Shown: positions 1-7,704 of the stretch, one piece after another
Layout of the letters: each line of letters opens with the position of its first letter
How positions within the stretch are numbered: the first letter of the stretch is position 1
Notes under the pieces: generated by a model
What the model saw: the letters and a program-made list of their open reading frames with translations, nothing else
What the model was told of the DNA's origin: nothing
The model's database searches: none
NCBI GenBank assembly: GCA_002390825.1
Contig: DGQR01000185.1
Span: 1-23,154, forward strand
Reading direction: 5' to 3'
Length of the DNA: 23,154 nt
Source of the DNA: Rhodoferax sp. UBA4409
GTDB taxonomy: Bacteria; Pseudomonadota; Gammaproteobacteria; Burkholderiales; Burkholderiaceae_C
Program-made: the position numbers and the translations under genes

Positions 1-425
1 AATGCGGCCAGCTTGTCGGGCGTGGTGTAGAGCGCGAGGAAGGTGGGATCAAAGTTCTCCATGTAGCCCTTGAGCACCTCGGGCGTATCGCGTGCGGGGT
101 CCACGGTCACAAGGAGGCCTTGCAACTTGTCTCCATCGGCCCCCAGCGCTTTTTTGACTTCGGCAAGCTCGGTCATGGAGGTCGGGCACACGTCAGGGCA
201 CTGGGTGAAGCCAAAAAACATCACCACGATCTTGCCTTTGAAGTCTCCGAGGCGGCGTACCTGCCCATTGTGGTCGGTGAGCTCAAAGTCTTTGGCGTAG
301 GTCACGCCGGTCACATCAACCGACGAAAACTGGGGCTTGGACTCAGAACAAGCACTCAACAAGCCACCAACGCCCGCAAATAGTGCGCTGGTAGCTATCA
401 ACCGAATAGCAGAACGTTTTTTCAT
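1..425 (-). CDS. SCO1/SenC family copper chaperone, C-terminus cut by window edge
   Basis: Partial lipoprotein of the SCO1/SenC/PrrC family, which delivers copper to, or reduces, the CuA site of cytochrome oxidase subunit II from the periplasmic face. It reads from ATG at 425 (MKKRSAIRL) leftwards off the window, about 141 residues visible. Seen directly: a positively charged hydrophobic N-terminus, a lipobox ending in Cys26 (LLSAC), then a thioredoxin-like start and the CxxxC copper site Cys76/Cys80 (TQCPDVCP). The conserved distal histidine would lie beyond the window. Its ATG overlaps the ctaB stop by four bases (ATGA), so it is the last visible gene of the SURF1-ctaA-ctaB operon and probably translationally coupled. 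A palindromic repeat lies within codons 6-11. Family identity is secure. Confidence 0.93.
   Translation of the reverse strand, partial: MKKRSAIRLIATSALFAGVGGLLSACSESKPQFSSVDVTGVTYAKDFELTDHNGQVRRLGDFKGKIVVMFFGFTQCPDVCPTSMTELAEVKKALGADGDKLQGLLVTVDPARDTPEVLKGYMENFDPTFLALYTTPDKLAA
394..410. repeat. GCTAT-N7-ATAGC palindromic intragenic repeat, copy 1
   Basis: Perfect 5-bp inverted repeat with a 7-bp spacer inside the SCO gene. On the coding (minus) strand it reads GCTATTCGGTTGATAGC, codons A-I-R-L-I-A in the signal peptide. Two further copies at 14070 and 15436 have the same arm, spacer length and reading frame. Confidence 0.6.
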
Positions 426-1318
426 AATAAGTAATGATCCAGCAGCAAGGCCGCAAACAACACACTCAGGTGAATGAGCGAAAAGCGAAAGGTGGCACGC
501 GCCAGCTCATCCGAGTAATTGCGCAACAGTCGCACCGCATACCAGCAAAAACCCAGACTCAGGCACACCGCCACCACGAGATACAACCAGCTGCTCATGC
601 CGTAAACAAAGGGCAACAAGCACGCAGCCAGCAGCATGAAGGTGTAGAGCAGTATTTGCAGGCGGGTGAACTCGCTGCCATGGGTGACGGGCAACATCGG
701 CAGCCCCGACTTGCGATAGTCCTCGACGCGGTACAAGGCCAAGGCCCAGAAGTGCGGAGGTGTCCACAAAAAGATGATCAAAAACAAGATCAGGGCTTCA
801 GGGCCGACATCCCCGGTCATGGCCGACCAACCCAAAACGGGCGGCATGGCGCCTGATGCGCCGCCGATCACGATGTTCTGAGGTGTCAGCGGCTTGAGGA
901 TCACGGTATAGATCACCGCGTAGCCGACAAAGGTGGCGAAGGTGAGCCACATGGTGAGCGGGTTGACCCAGAGGTACAAGATGGCAGAGCCAGCCGCACA
1001 CAGCATGGCTGAGAAGATCAGCGTCTGGGTGTCGCTCAACTCGCCTCTCGCAGTGGGACGCCACGCAGTGCGCTTCATTTTGGCGTCGATGCCTTTTTCC
1101 ACGATGCAATTGAACGCCGCCGCCGCGCCGGCGACGAGGTAAATGCCAAAGCAAGCTACCGCGGCATGGAGTACTTGCGCTGCCGTCGGCGCGCCCGGCA
1201 CAGCCAACACCATGCCGATGAGCGCACAAAAAACAATCAGCTGAATCACACGGGGCTTCGTCAGGGCGTGGAATTGCGCCAGCACAGAGGGCTTGGGGGC
1301 GGCCATATCAACAGTCAT
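422..1318 (-). CDS. ctaB: Protoheme IX farnesyltransferase (heme o synthase)
   Basis: Integral membrane UbiA-family prenyltransferase that attaches farnesyl to heme b, giving heme o, the precursor of the heme a used by the oxidase encoded in this window. 298 residues, the usual length. The first polyprenyl-diphosphate/Mg motif is at about residues 70-78 (Asn70 and Asp78 in NCIVEKGID, followed by AKMKRT), and the second is the DYRKSGLPMLP segment near residue 200. Multiple hydrophobic segments follow. The ATG at 1318 is preceded by AGAGAA eight to nine bases upstream; a second in-frame ATG four codons on is possible. It lies 24 bp after ctaA and overlaps the SCO start by four bases, so all three are probably one transcript. 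Confidence 0.97.
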   Translation of the reverse strand: MTVDMAAPKPSVLAQFHALTKPRVIQLIVFCALIGMVLAVPGAPTAAQVLHAAVACFGIYLVAGAAAAFNCIVEKGIDAKMKRTAWRPTARGELSDTQTLIFSAMLCAAGSAILYLWVNPLTMWLTFATFVGYAVIYTVILKPLTPQNIVIGGASGAMPPVLGWSAMTGDVGPEALILFLIIFLWTPPHFWALALYRVEDYRKSGLPMLPVTHGSEFTRLQILLYTFMLLAACLLPFVYGMSSWLYLVVAVCLSLGFCWYAVRLLRNYSDELARATFRFSLIHLSVLFAALLLDHYLL

Positions 1319-1342
1319 TCGGATTCTCTGGTTTTTGTTCTA

Positions 1343-2467
1343 TCAGCCGGCGGCATCCGCATTGCGGCTCCGGACCCACGCCCACACTAACACCATGACC
1401 AGCGCGCCTGCACCGCCTGTGTGCATGACGGCGGCCAGCAAGGGCCAGCCGAGTACCACGTTGCTCAAGCCAGTGGCCAGTTGCAGCAGCAACAAAGCGC
1501 ACAGCCAAAGCGCCGGCCGTTTCAGCACCGGCTGCCGGTACCAATACCAAGCCAAGGCACCCAACAAGGCAAAGGTGAGCATCGCCATCATGCGGTGTCC
1601 CATGTGTATTGCGGTGAGGGCCTGAAAGCTCAGCGACTCCCCAGAGGCGGTCAGCCCCAAGGGGCGCCAAAACTCTAGGGCGGCAGCCCAGTCCATCGGC
1701 GGCCACATGGTGCCTTGGCACCCCGGGAATTCGGTACAGGCCAAAACCGCGTAGTTGGTGCTGACCCATGCACCCGATGCCGCCTGAAGCACTAACAGGA
1801 CAAGGCCAGCTACGGTCCAGATCACATAAGAACGCGGCAACTTCCGGCTGCGGGAGGTCAGCACACTCTTGGGTTGCCCCATGGCCACTTGCGCCACGAG
1901 CAGTGCCAGCAAGGTGTAACCCCCTAGCAAGTGCAAACTGACGATCGCAGGAAAGAGCTTCATGGTGACTGTCAAGGCACCGAAAGCGCCCTGCACACAG
2001 ACCCACACCAGCGTCACGGTGGGCCACCATGGGTTAACTGCGGTCGAAGGCGATCGCTTATAGCTCCGCCAGGCCCAGACGGTCATCAGCGTGATCAATG
2101 CGCCCACGCCGGTTGCCATGTAGCGGTGGACCATTTCGATCCAGGCTTTTCCATGGGTCACAGGACCCTCGGGCAAAAGGGACTGCGCCATGGCGATGTC
2201 ATGTTTGGCGCCCAGGGGGCTGGCATTGCCGTAGCAACCGGGCCAGTCAGGGCACCCGAGTCCGCTGTCCGTCAGCCGCGTAAATGCGCCAAAGAGCACC
2301 AGGTCGAAGGTGAGGAACAGAGTCACCGCCACCAACGCTTGGTAGCGGCTGGGGCCGGTGCCGCCCCGGTGGCGCAGATAGACCCAGAGTGCGGGCACGC
2401 TGGCAATCAAGGCGCCGATCACCAGTACCCGCAAGAGCGGGCTCAAGTCGTACAAGCTTGTTTCCAT
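1343..2467 (-). CDS. ctaA: Heme a synthase, COX15/CtaA family
   Basis: Membrane enzyme that oxidises the C8 methyl of heme o to a formyl group, making heme a. 374 residues with about eight hydrophobic helices, as in the long proteobacterial COX15-type form. Visible family marks: GCPDWPGCYG (Cys72 and Cys78), EMVHRY (His114), SLHLLGGY, a second cysteine pair in CTEFPGCQG, and HMGHRMMA towards the C-terminus. These histidines are the expected heme ligands. The gene sits between the SCO-like gene (8-bp gap) and ctaB (24-bp gap) on the same strand. Its presence with ctaB and ctaD means the oxidase uses heme a. Confidence 0.97.
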   Translation of the reverse strand: METSLYDLSPLLRVLVIGALIASVPALWVYLRHRGGTGPSRYQALVAVTLFLTFDLVLFGAFTRLTDSGLGCPDWPGCYGNASPLGAKHDIAMAQSLLPEGPVTHGKAWIEMVHRYMATGVGALITLMTVWAWRSYKRSPSTAVNPWWPTVTLVWVCVQGAFGALTVTMKLFPAIVSLHLLGGYTLLALLVAQVAMGQPKSVLTSRSRKLPRSYVIWTVAGLVLLVLQAASGAWVSTNYAVLACTEFPGCQGTMWPPMDWAAALEFWRPLGLTASGESLSFQALTAIHMGHRMMAMLTFALLGALAWYWYRQPVLKRPALWLCALLLLQLATGLSNVVLGWPLLAAVMHTGGAGALVMVLVWAWVRSRNADAAG

Positions 2468-2475
2468 GGTGGTAC

Positions 2476-3168
2476 CTATTCGCGCCCTGCACGATCCCAG
2501 AACTGGGCGGCGCGCATCAAACGGTCTAAATCACGCTTGACCTTTAGGGCTGTCTCCGCATTCAAGCCCGCAGGGAAACGCATCATCCAGTTGCCTAAAG
2601 GGTCCACCAGATACAAATGATCTTCCAGCTGGCGGCCCGGCTCTGCCTGCAGCCACTGGGCCAATGCCTCCCCGGGCACCCGAAGTACGGTGGCGTCTTT
2701 TAGTGCAGGCTGCAACTCGGCAGATACCGGCACCTCATCCTTCACCAGCCAGACCCAATCGAGACGGTCTTTCTCTTTCCCCAGACCCTCGCGCAGTTGG
2801 CGTTGCAGGTAGAGATGCTGTTGGCATGCGGAATCACACGCACCACCTGCCACACTCACAAAGAGCCACTGCCCCTTGAGCGCCGGAAGTTGCACCGGAG
2901 CACCTTGCAAGTTGGCAGCAGCTACTGCCGGCAAAGGTCGCTGCGGCTGAATCAACTCGCCGAAATTGCGACGCCCTTCGGGCCGGATGACGTAGTAAGT
3001 GAAATACGATGCAATCACTGGCGCGGCACATACCAGCATGACAGCCAACATGCGCCAGCGACCGGCGCGCGTATGGACTGCACGGGTCTGAAGCTCGCCG
3101 GAAGGCTCTGGCAAGGAGTGAACGGTCAGTCCCAGCGGGCGGTCATCAGGAATCTGCGGGCTAGACAT
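2476..3168 (-). CDS. SCO-like membrane-anchored thioredoxin-fold protein, probable oxidase assembly factor
   Basis: 230-residue protein with one hydrophobic segment (about residues 40-60), so a periplasmic domain anchored at its N-terminus. I chose ATG 3168 (MSSPQIPDD); the open frame extends 22 codons upstream, but that would run deeper into SURF1. From 3168 the overlap with SURF1 is eight bases. The soluble part resembles a diverged SCO domain: a CxxxC pair at Cys111/Cys115 (CDSAC) and DHLYLVDPLGNW near residue 184, where SCO proteins carry the third copper ligand, a histidine. It lacks the usual proline after the second cysteine. Genes at this position in related cta operons are usually annotated as hypothetical membrane proteins. 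A role in copper or thiol handling for the oxidase is inference from motif and context. Confidence 0.8.
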   Translation of the reverse strand: MSSPQIPDDRPLGLTVHSLPEPSGELQTRAVHTRAGRWRMLAVMLVCAAPVIASYFTYYVIRPEGRRNFGELIQPQRPLPAVAAANLQGAPVQLPALKGQWLFVSVAGGACDSACQQHLYLQRQLREGLGKEKDRLDWVWLVKDEVPVSAELQPALKDATVLRVPGEALAQWLQAEPGRQLEDHLYLVDPLGNWMMRFPAGLNAETALKVKRDLDRLMRAAQFWDRAGRE

Positions 3169-3898
3169 GGAAATCAGGATCCTTGGGTAGTGAAGTGCGT
3201 CGTCGCAATTGAAACCAGGCAAACAGTCCGACAATCAGCGCGGTGAGTGCAAACCACTGCGCTGCATAACCATGGTGTTTTTCGACCCCGGCGTTGACGA
3301 CAGGCCAATCCCGCAAGAGCCCCTCAGAGGCTGGTCCGGTTTGAACTACCGTCACATGGGTCGCAAGTGCGAGCCCGGTCTCCAGGCGAAATTGCGGCAA
3401 GTCCAGATTTTGCCGTATCGCCCCAACGCTTGGGTCGCCCATCTCATAAAGCTTGGATGGCGGCAAGGCAATTCGACCGGTGACAGCCACCGTCCCCACA
3501 GGCGACTCGACCACCGGGAGTTGGCTGCGATCAACAAAATTACGCGGGACCCAGCCACGCTGGACCATAACCACAGTGTCGGTGTTCTGGATACGCAAAG
3601 GCGTAAGCACATAGAAGCCGACCTTGGCATTCATCTGCCGGTTATCCAAAAAAACGGTGCGGTCAGCGATCCATTGCCCGCGTAGTTGAACCGATTGATG
3701 CAATACCGACGAGGGGTCTTTGCCCTTGATCCAATCGTCTCCGACCAGGGGGGCTGCGTTTTGGGCGGCTTGCATTGCACGGACAAAATCCTGCTTTTCG
3801 GCCGCACGACGCAACTGCCAAAAGCCAAGCGATAGTGTCAGCGCAGCAGACAGAAAAGCGGCTATTGCCATCATCCACCAGCGCGTATTCCTATTCAC
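3161..3898 (-). CDS. SURF1 family cytochrome oxidase assembly protein
   Basis: SURF1/Shy1 homologue that assists assembly of heme a into cytochrome oxidase. About 245 residues with the family topology: an N-terminal helix (WWMMAIAAFLSAALTLSLGFWQLRR split around residues 7-30), a periplasmic domain with the characteristic FLDNRQ, GFYVLTPL and QRGWVPR segments, and a C-terminal helix (YAAQWFALTALIVGLFAWF). The chosen start is GTG at 3898, preceded by GAAAGG nine bases upstream. The frame stays open to 4006, but that would make over 90 bases antisense to the divergent twin-transmembrane gene. An ATG pair at 3874 is the alternative. First gene of the SURF1 to SCO operon. Confidence 0.92.
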   Translation of the reverse strand: MNRNTRWWMMAIAAFLSAALTLSLGFWQLRRAAEKQDFVRAMQAAQNAAPLVGDDWIKGKDPSSVLHQSVQLRGQWIADRTVFLDNRQMNAKVGFYVLTPLRIQNTDTVVMVQRGWVPRNFVDRSQLPVVESPVGTVAVTGRIALPPSKLYEMGDPSVGAIRQNLDLPQFRLETGLALATHVTVVQTGPASEGLLRDWPVVNAGVEKHHGYAAQWFALTALIVGLFAWFQLRRRTSLPKDPDFHV

Positions 3899-3913
3899 GT
3901 AATAATGCCTTTC

Positions 3914-4135
3914 ATGACCTATCTCGCAATCTTGGCCTTTGTTGCAATTCTGGGTAGCTTGGGAGCCGCCCTCTATTTCATGTTGCGCGGCGGAAATTCC
4001 CAGCACGCAAAATCGAAAAATATGGCCCGCGCCTTGGGCTTGCGTGTTGGTGTATCCGTGTTCTTATTTCTTTGTATTTTGGTGGCTTGGAAGCTGGGCT
4101 ACATCCATCCGACAGGTATTCCTGAAGGCCGCTGA
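3914..4135 (+). CDS. Twin transmembrane protein (DUF2909 family)
   Basis: Small inner-membrane protein of 73 residues with two predicted helices (about residues 2-22 and 44-63) joined by a basic loop containing KSKNMARALGLRVG, ending in KLGYIHPTGIPEGR. This matches the twin-transmembrane/DUF2909 family, which is commonly found beside cytochrome oxidase genes; its function is unknown. ATG 3914 (MTYLAIL) fits the family start; ATG 3905 three codons upstream is equally open, and neither has a clear ribosome binding site. It is the only plus-strand gene in the oxidase region, divergent from SURF1 with about 15 bp between starts, and convergent with ctaE across a shared terminator. Confidence 0.85.
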   Translation: MTYLAILAFVAILGSLGAALYFMLRGGNSQHAKSKNMARALGLRVGVSVFLFLCILVAWKLGYIHPTGIPEGR

Positions 4136-4148
4136 TTGTGACTGAAAC

Positions 4149-4176
4149 AAAAAAGGCACCCGAGGGTGCCTTTTTT
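4149..4176. terminator. Bidirectional rho-independent terminator
   Basis: GGCACC-CGAG-GGTGCC stem-loop flanked by A6 on the left and T6 on the right, so it has a uridine tract on either strand. It lies 13 bases after the twin-transmembrane stop and 13 bases after the ctaE stop on the other strand, so it can end both convergent transcripts. Confidence 0.93.
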
Positions 4177-4189
4177 GTGGTGTGCACGA

Positions 4190-5071
4190 TCAGAACCAGT
4201 AAACCAGCACGTAGAGTCCCAACCAGACCACGTCCACGAAGTGCCAGTACCAAGCAGCGCCTTCAAAGCCGAAGTGGCGCTCGGGAGTGAAGTGGCCCTT
4301 TTGCAGACGCAGTGTGATGAACAGCAACATCAACATACCCACGAGCACGTGGAAACCGTGGAAGCCGGTCAGCATGTAGAAGGTCGAACCGAACACCCCG
4401 GAATTCAGCTTCAAGTTGTAAGCGGTGTATGCGTGGTAATACTCATAGCCTTGAACGAACAAGAAGGTCACACCCAGCAAGACAGTCGCCCACATGAAGG
4501 CTATCGTCTTTGAACGGTTACCGTCAATCAAGGCGTGGTGCGCGATCGTCAAAGTGACGCCCGATGTCAACAACAGTGCCGTGTTGATCGTAGGCAGCCA
4601 GAAAGGACCCATGGTGGTAAAGGGCTCGACAATGCCGCCGGGGGAAGCAGTCATGCCGGCAGCGACACTGGGCCAAACAGCCTTGAAATCGGGCCAGAGC
4701 AAGGAATTTTCCAAGCTACCGAGCGCAGGCACCGAATGTGAACGTGCCCACCAGAGCGCAGTAAAGAAGGCGCCGAAGAACATAACTTCGGAAAAAATGA
4801 ACCAGCTCATACTCCAGCGGTAGGAGATGTCGATCTTCCGGCCGTATTGGCCGCCTTCGCTCTCCATGACGGCGTCGCGGAACCATTGATACAGAACGAA
4901 CAGCCACCAGACCATACCCAGCATCAAAGAGTATTTGCCCCAAGCAGAACCGTTGATCCACTGACCAGCGCCGAGAATCACGAAGAACAAACCGGCCGAC
5001 GCCATCACAGGGTGACGGGAGGGGCCGGGCACAAAGTAATAAGGCGTTGTGCCGTGTGTCGCTGAGCTCAT
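4190..5071 (-). CDS. ctaE: Cytochrome c oxidase subunit III
   Basis: Third core subunit of aa3-type cytochrome c oxidase. 293 residues with seven predicted helices, as usual for bacterial subunit III. Family marks include the N-terminal YYFVPGPSRHP, SEVMFFGAFFTALWW (the conserved Glu helix), FHGFHVLVGM, and the C-terminal WYWHFVDVVWLGLYVLVYW. ATG 5071 is chosen because GGAGA lies five bases upstream; the longer frame (MRRNGEE...) has no comparable site. Last gene of the ctaC operon, ending at the bidirectional terminator. Confidence 0.97.
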   Translation of the reverse strand: MSSATHGTTPYYFVPGPSRHPVMASAGLFFVILGAGQWINGSAWGKYSLMLGMVWWLFVLYQWFRDAVMESEGGQYGRKIDISYRWSMSWFIFSEVMFFGAFFTALWWARSHSVPALGSLENSLLWPDFKAVWPSVAAGMTASPGGIVEPFTTMGPFWLPTINTALLLTSGVTLTIAHHALIDGNRSKTIAFMWATVLLGVTFLFVQGYEYYHAYTAYNLKLNSGVFGSTFYMLTGFHGFHVLVGMLMLLFITLRLQKGHFTPERHFGFEGAAWYWHFVDVVWLGLYVLVYWF

Positions 5072-5123
5072 TTCTTCTCCATTTCTTCTCAAATCCGAAT
5101 CTTTACACTGAGGTGGCGCAAAC

Positions 5124-5333
5124 TTAAGCGCCTACCACCCACTTCGCTAGACTGATCAGCCCTACCACCAAAAGCACGGCGGCTATCAAACCCACGAGAA
5201 CCACATGCAAAGGGTTCACCTTGGACAGATCATCGCGATAACCTTTGCTACTGCGAATCCCCAAAAAAGACCAAGCCACCAGCTTCACACTGGTCAGAAA
5301 CGACACCTTCCCTGATGTGGCTTCTTGTGACAT
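5124..5333 (-). CDS. DUF2970 family small membrane protein
   Basis: 69-residue protein with a short cytosolic N-terminus (VAWSFLGIRSSKGYRDD) and one C-terminal helix (about residues 43-65), matching DUF2970. The function is not known; the family is typically found between ctaG and ctaE, so a minor role in oxidase assembly or stability is inference. Its ATG shares one base with the ctaG stop (TGATG), showing translational coupling. Stop codon precedes the ctaE start region by about 50 bases. Confidence 0.88.
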   Translation of the reverse strand: MSQEATSGKVSFLTSVKLVAWSFLGIRSSKGYRDDLSKVNPLHVVLVGLIAAVLLVVGLISLAKWVVGA

Positions 5334-5929
5334 CAAGAACCTGCAGACTCATCAATCGAGGGCTTCACCACCGCCACGGGGGCCGGGGGCGTCTTCCCAC
5401 CGACTTCAAAGAAGGTATACGACAAAGTAATCGTCGTTACGTCTTTCGACAGTTTGGGATCAATGACGAAGACCACCGGCCACGACTTCTTCTCGCCTGG
5501 CTCCAGGGTGTACTGACTAAAGCAGAAGCACTCCAGCTTGTTGAAGTGCGCAGAGGCTTGCATCGGTGCGTAGCTGGGGATAGCTTGCGCTGACATCCGG
5601 CGGTTTTGCACGTTCTGGAATTCATAGACCACGGTGGTCATCTCGCCGGGGTGAACGACCATGGATCGCTGAGCCGGGCGAAACTCCCACGGCCCACGGG
5701 AGTTGGCGTCGAACTCGACGGTGATGCTCCTGGAGGTGTCCACCTGTGAATTCACCGGCGGGGCCTTTTTACCCATGATCACTTGTTCACCGAGGGCCAA
5801 GATATTGATCCCGGTCATCTCACAAATAGCTTGATACAAAGGCACCAACGCATAACCGAAGGCGAACATGCTGACAGTGATCACCGCCAGCTTGCCCATC
5901 ATTTTCCGGTTTGCGCGGACATTGGCCAT
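5333..5929 (-). CDS. ctaG: Cytochrome c oxidase assembly protein CtaG/Cox11 (CuB insertion)
   Basis: Cox11-type copper chaperone that delivers copper to the CuB site of subunit I. 198 residues: one N-terminal helix (about 12-33), then a periplasmic immunoglobulin-like domain. The copper-binding CFCF motif is at Cys134/Cys136 (KLECFCFSQ), and the third conserved cysteine is at Cys36 just after the membrane helix (YQAICEMTG). The sequence also has the expected GPWEFRP and YTFF segments. It starts one base after the stop of the 38-aa ORF and shares a base with the DUF2970 start, so it is tightly embedded in the operon. Confidence 0.97.
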   Translation of the reverse strand: MANVRANRKMMGKLAVITVSMFAFGYALVPLYQAICEMTGINILALGEQVIMGKKAPPVNSQVDTSRSITVEFDANSRGPWEFRPAQRSMVVHPGEMTTVVYEFQNVQNRRMSAQAIPSYAPMQASAHFNKLECFCFSQYTLEPGEKKSWPVVFVIDPKLSKDVTTITLSYTFFEVGGKTPPAPVAVVKPSIDESAGS

Positions 5930-5930
5930 G

Positions 5931-6047
5931 CTACTTCCCCAACAAAATCATTTTGGCCATGAACCCGAGGAAGAAGACGGCCGCCACAGAGGCCAGAATC
6001 AGCCCCAATCGTGCGTTCGCCTTTTTCTGATTGGTAGGCTCAGACAT
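5931..6047 (-). CDS. 38-aa cytochrome oxidase small assembly protein
   Basis: Very short gene encoding 38 residues: a polar N-terminus with NQKKANAR followed by one helix (LGLILASVAAVFFLGFM) and a short MILLGK tail. Its ATG overlaps the ctaD stop by one base (TAATG), and its TAG stop is one base from the ctaG start, so it fills the ctaD-ctaG gap exactly. Single-helix ORFs at this position occur in related beta-proteobacterial operons and are annotated as small assembly proteins; the exact role is unknown. The coupling on both sides is the main evidence that it is real. Confidence 0.85.
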   Translation of the reverse strand: MSEPTNQKKANARLGLILASVAAVFFLGFMAKMILLGK

Positions 6048-7663
6048 TAGCCGACCACCTTGGTCGCAGTAGCGTCCAATTTGGGTGGGTTTTCAAAAGT
6101 GTGGAATGGAGCAGGAGAAGGTACTTCCCACTCCAGACCTTCGGCAGCCTCCCAAGGTTTCTGGGGCGCTTTTTCGCCTTTACCCAACATGGCAGGCAAG
6201 ACCACACCAAAGAAGAAATACACCTGCGCCAAGCCAAAGGCAAAAGAGCCAATGGACGCAACCATGTTGAAGTCAGCGAACTGCATCGGGTAGTCCGCAT
6301 AGCGACGTGGCATACCTGCCAGACCCAAGAAGTGCATCGGGAAGAAAGTCACGTTAAACGCAATCAGAGACCACCAGAAGTGCAAACGGCCTTTCCACTC
6401 AGGGATCATCACACCGGTCCACTTAGGTGCCCAGTAGTAGAAGCCGGCAAACATCGCATACAAAGAACCCGCCACCAACACATAGTGGAAGTGAGCCACT
6501 ACGTAGTAAGTGTCTTGCAATTGGATGTCGATGGGCGCCATGGCCAAAATCAGGCCAGTGAATCCGCCCATGGTGAACACGAAAATGAAGCCCACTGCAA
6601 ACAACATGGGAGTTTCGAAGGTCATAGAACCCTGCCACATGGTGGCTATCCAGTTGAAGATCTTCACAGCCGTAGGAACGGCGATCAGCATGGTCGCGTA
6701 CATGAAAAACAGCTGACCCGTAACTGGCATGCCAGTTGTGAACATGTGGTGAGCCCACACGATGAAAGACAAGATTGCAATGGAAGAAGTGGCGTACACC
6801 ATGGAGGCGTAACCAAACAGCTTCTTGCGCGCAAAAGCAGGAACGATCTGACTCACGATGCCGAACGCCGGCAAGATCATGATATACACCTCAGGGTGAC
6901 CAAAGAACCAGAAAATGTGCTGGTACATCACCGGGTCACCGCCACCGGCGGGGTTGAAGAAACTCGTACCAAAATGACGGTCTGTCAATGTCATGGTGAT
7001 GGCGCCAGCCAGCACTGGCATCACAGCGATCAGCAAATAGGCCGTGATCAACCACGTCCAGCAGAACATAGGCATCTTCATCAGGGTCATGCCGGGAGCG
7101 CGCATGTTCAAGATGGTGACGATGATGTTGATCGAACCCATGATGGACGAAGCGCCTAGGATGTGCATTGCAAAAATGCCGGCATCCATCGAAGGACCCA
7201 TTTGCAGGGTCAAAGGCGCGTACAAAGTCCAGCCAGCAGCAGGTGCGCCACCAGGCATGAAGAACGAAGACACCAGCATCAGCGCGGCAGGAATCATCAG
7301 CCAGAAGCTGAAGTTATTCATGCGAGCAAAGGCCATGTCGGATGCACCGATTTGCAGCGGGATCATCCAGTTCGCGAAACCCACAAAGCCCGGCATGATG
7401 GCGCCGAACACCATGATCAAGCCGTGCATCGTTGTCAACGAGTTGAACAACTCGGGATTGACCAGTTGCAAGCCGGGTTGGAACAACTCAGCGCGAATCA
7501 ACAAAGCCAGCACGCCGCCGATGATCAACATCGTAAAGCTGAACAACAGGTACAAAGTACCGATGTCTTTGTGGTTAGTCGCAAACACCCAACGCTGCCA
7601 ACCCGTAGGGGCATGGTGGTGATCGTCGTGGGCGTGATCGTGGTGGTCTAGTACGGCGCTCAT
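6047..7663 (-). CDS. ctaD: Cytochrome c oxidase subunit I
   Basis: Catalytic subunit of aa3-type oxidase, reducing oxygen to water and pumping protons. 538 residues with twelve helices. Visible catalytic residues: His80 (heme a ligand, TTMHG), His256 and Tyr260 in GHPEVY (CuB ligand and cross-linked tyrosine, with the conserved Glu258), His305/His306 in WAHHMFTTG (CuB), Lys334 of the K channel, and His391/His393 in HFHYVLV (heme a3 and heme a). This is the A-type pattern. The N-terminus is unusually histidine- and aspartate-rich (residues 6-18), possibly a metal-binding tail. It lies 41 bases after ctaC and overlaps the next small ORF by one base. Confidence 0.99.
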   Translation of the reverse strand: MSAVLDHHDHAHDDHHHAPTGWQRWVFATNHKDIGTLYLLFSFTMLIIGGVLALLIRAELFQPGLQLVNPELFNSLTTMHGLIMVFGAIMPGFVGFANWMIPLQIGASDMAFARMNNFSFWLMIPAALMLVSSFFMPGGAPAAGWTLYAPLTLQMGPSMDAGIFAMHILGASSIMGSINIIVTILNMRAPGMTLMKMPMFCWTWLITAYLLIAVMPVLAGAITMTLTDRHFGTSFFNPAGGGDPVMYQHIFWFFGHPEVYIMILPAFGIVSQIVPAFARKKLFGYASMVYATSSIAILSFIVWAHHMFTTGMPVTGQLFFMYATMLIAVPTAVKIFNWIATMWQGSMTFETPMLFAVGFIFVFTMGGFTGLILAMAPIDIQLQDTYYVVAHFHYVLVAGSLYAMFAGFYYWAPKWTGVMIPEWKGRLHFWWSLIAFNVTFFPMHFLGLAGMPRRYADYPMQFADFNMVASIGSFAFGLAQVYFFFGVVLPAMLGKGEKAPQKPWEAAEGLEWEVPSPAPFHTFENPPKLDATATKVVG

Positions 7664-7704
7664 GGTGAGGTCCTTCTCAAATTTCTACGTTCTGCCTGAA
7701 GACT

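Noticed and set aside
6101..7159. 352-codon open frame on the plus strand opposite ctaD
   Set aside because: The translation is rich in His, Gln and Arg, as expected from antisense of a membrane protein gene; ctaD itself is unambiguous.
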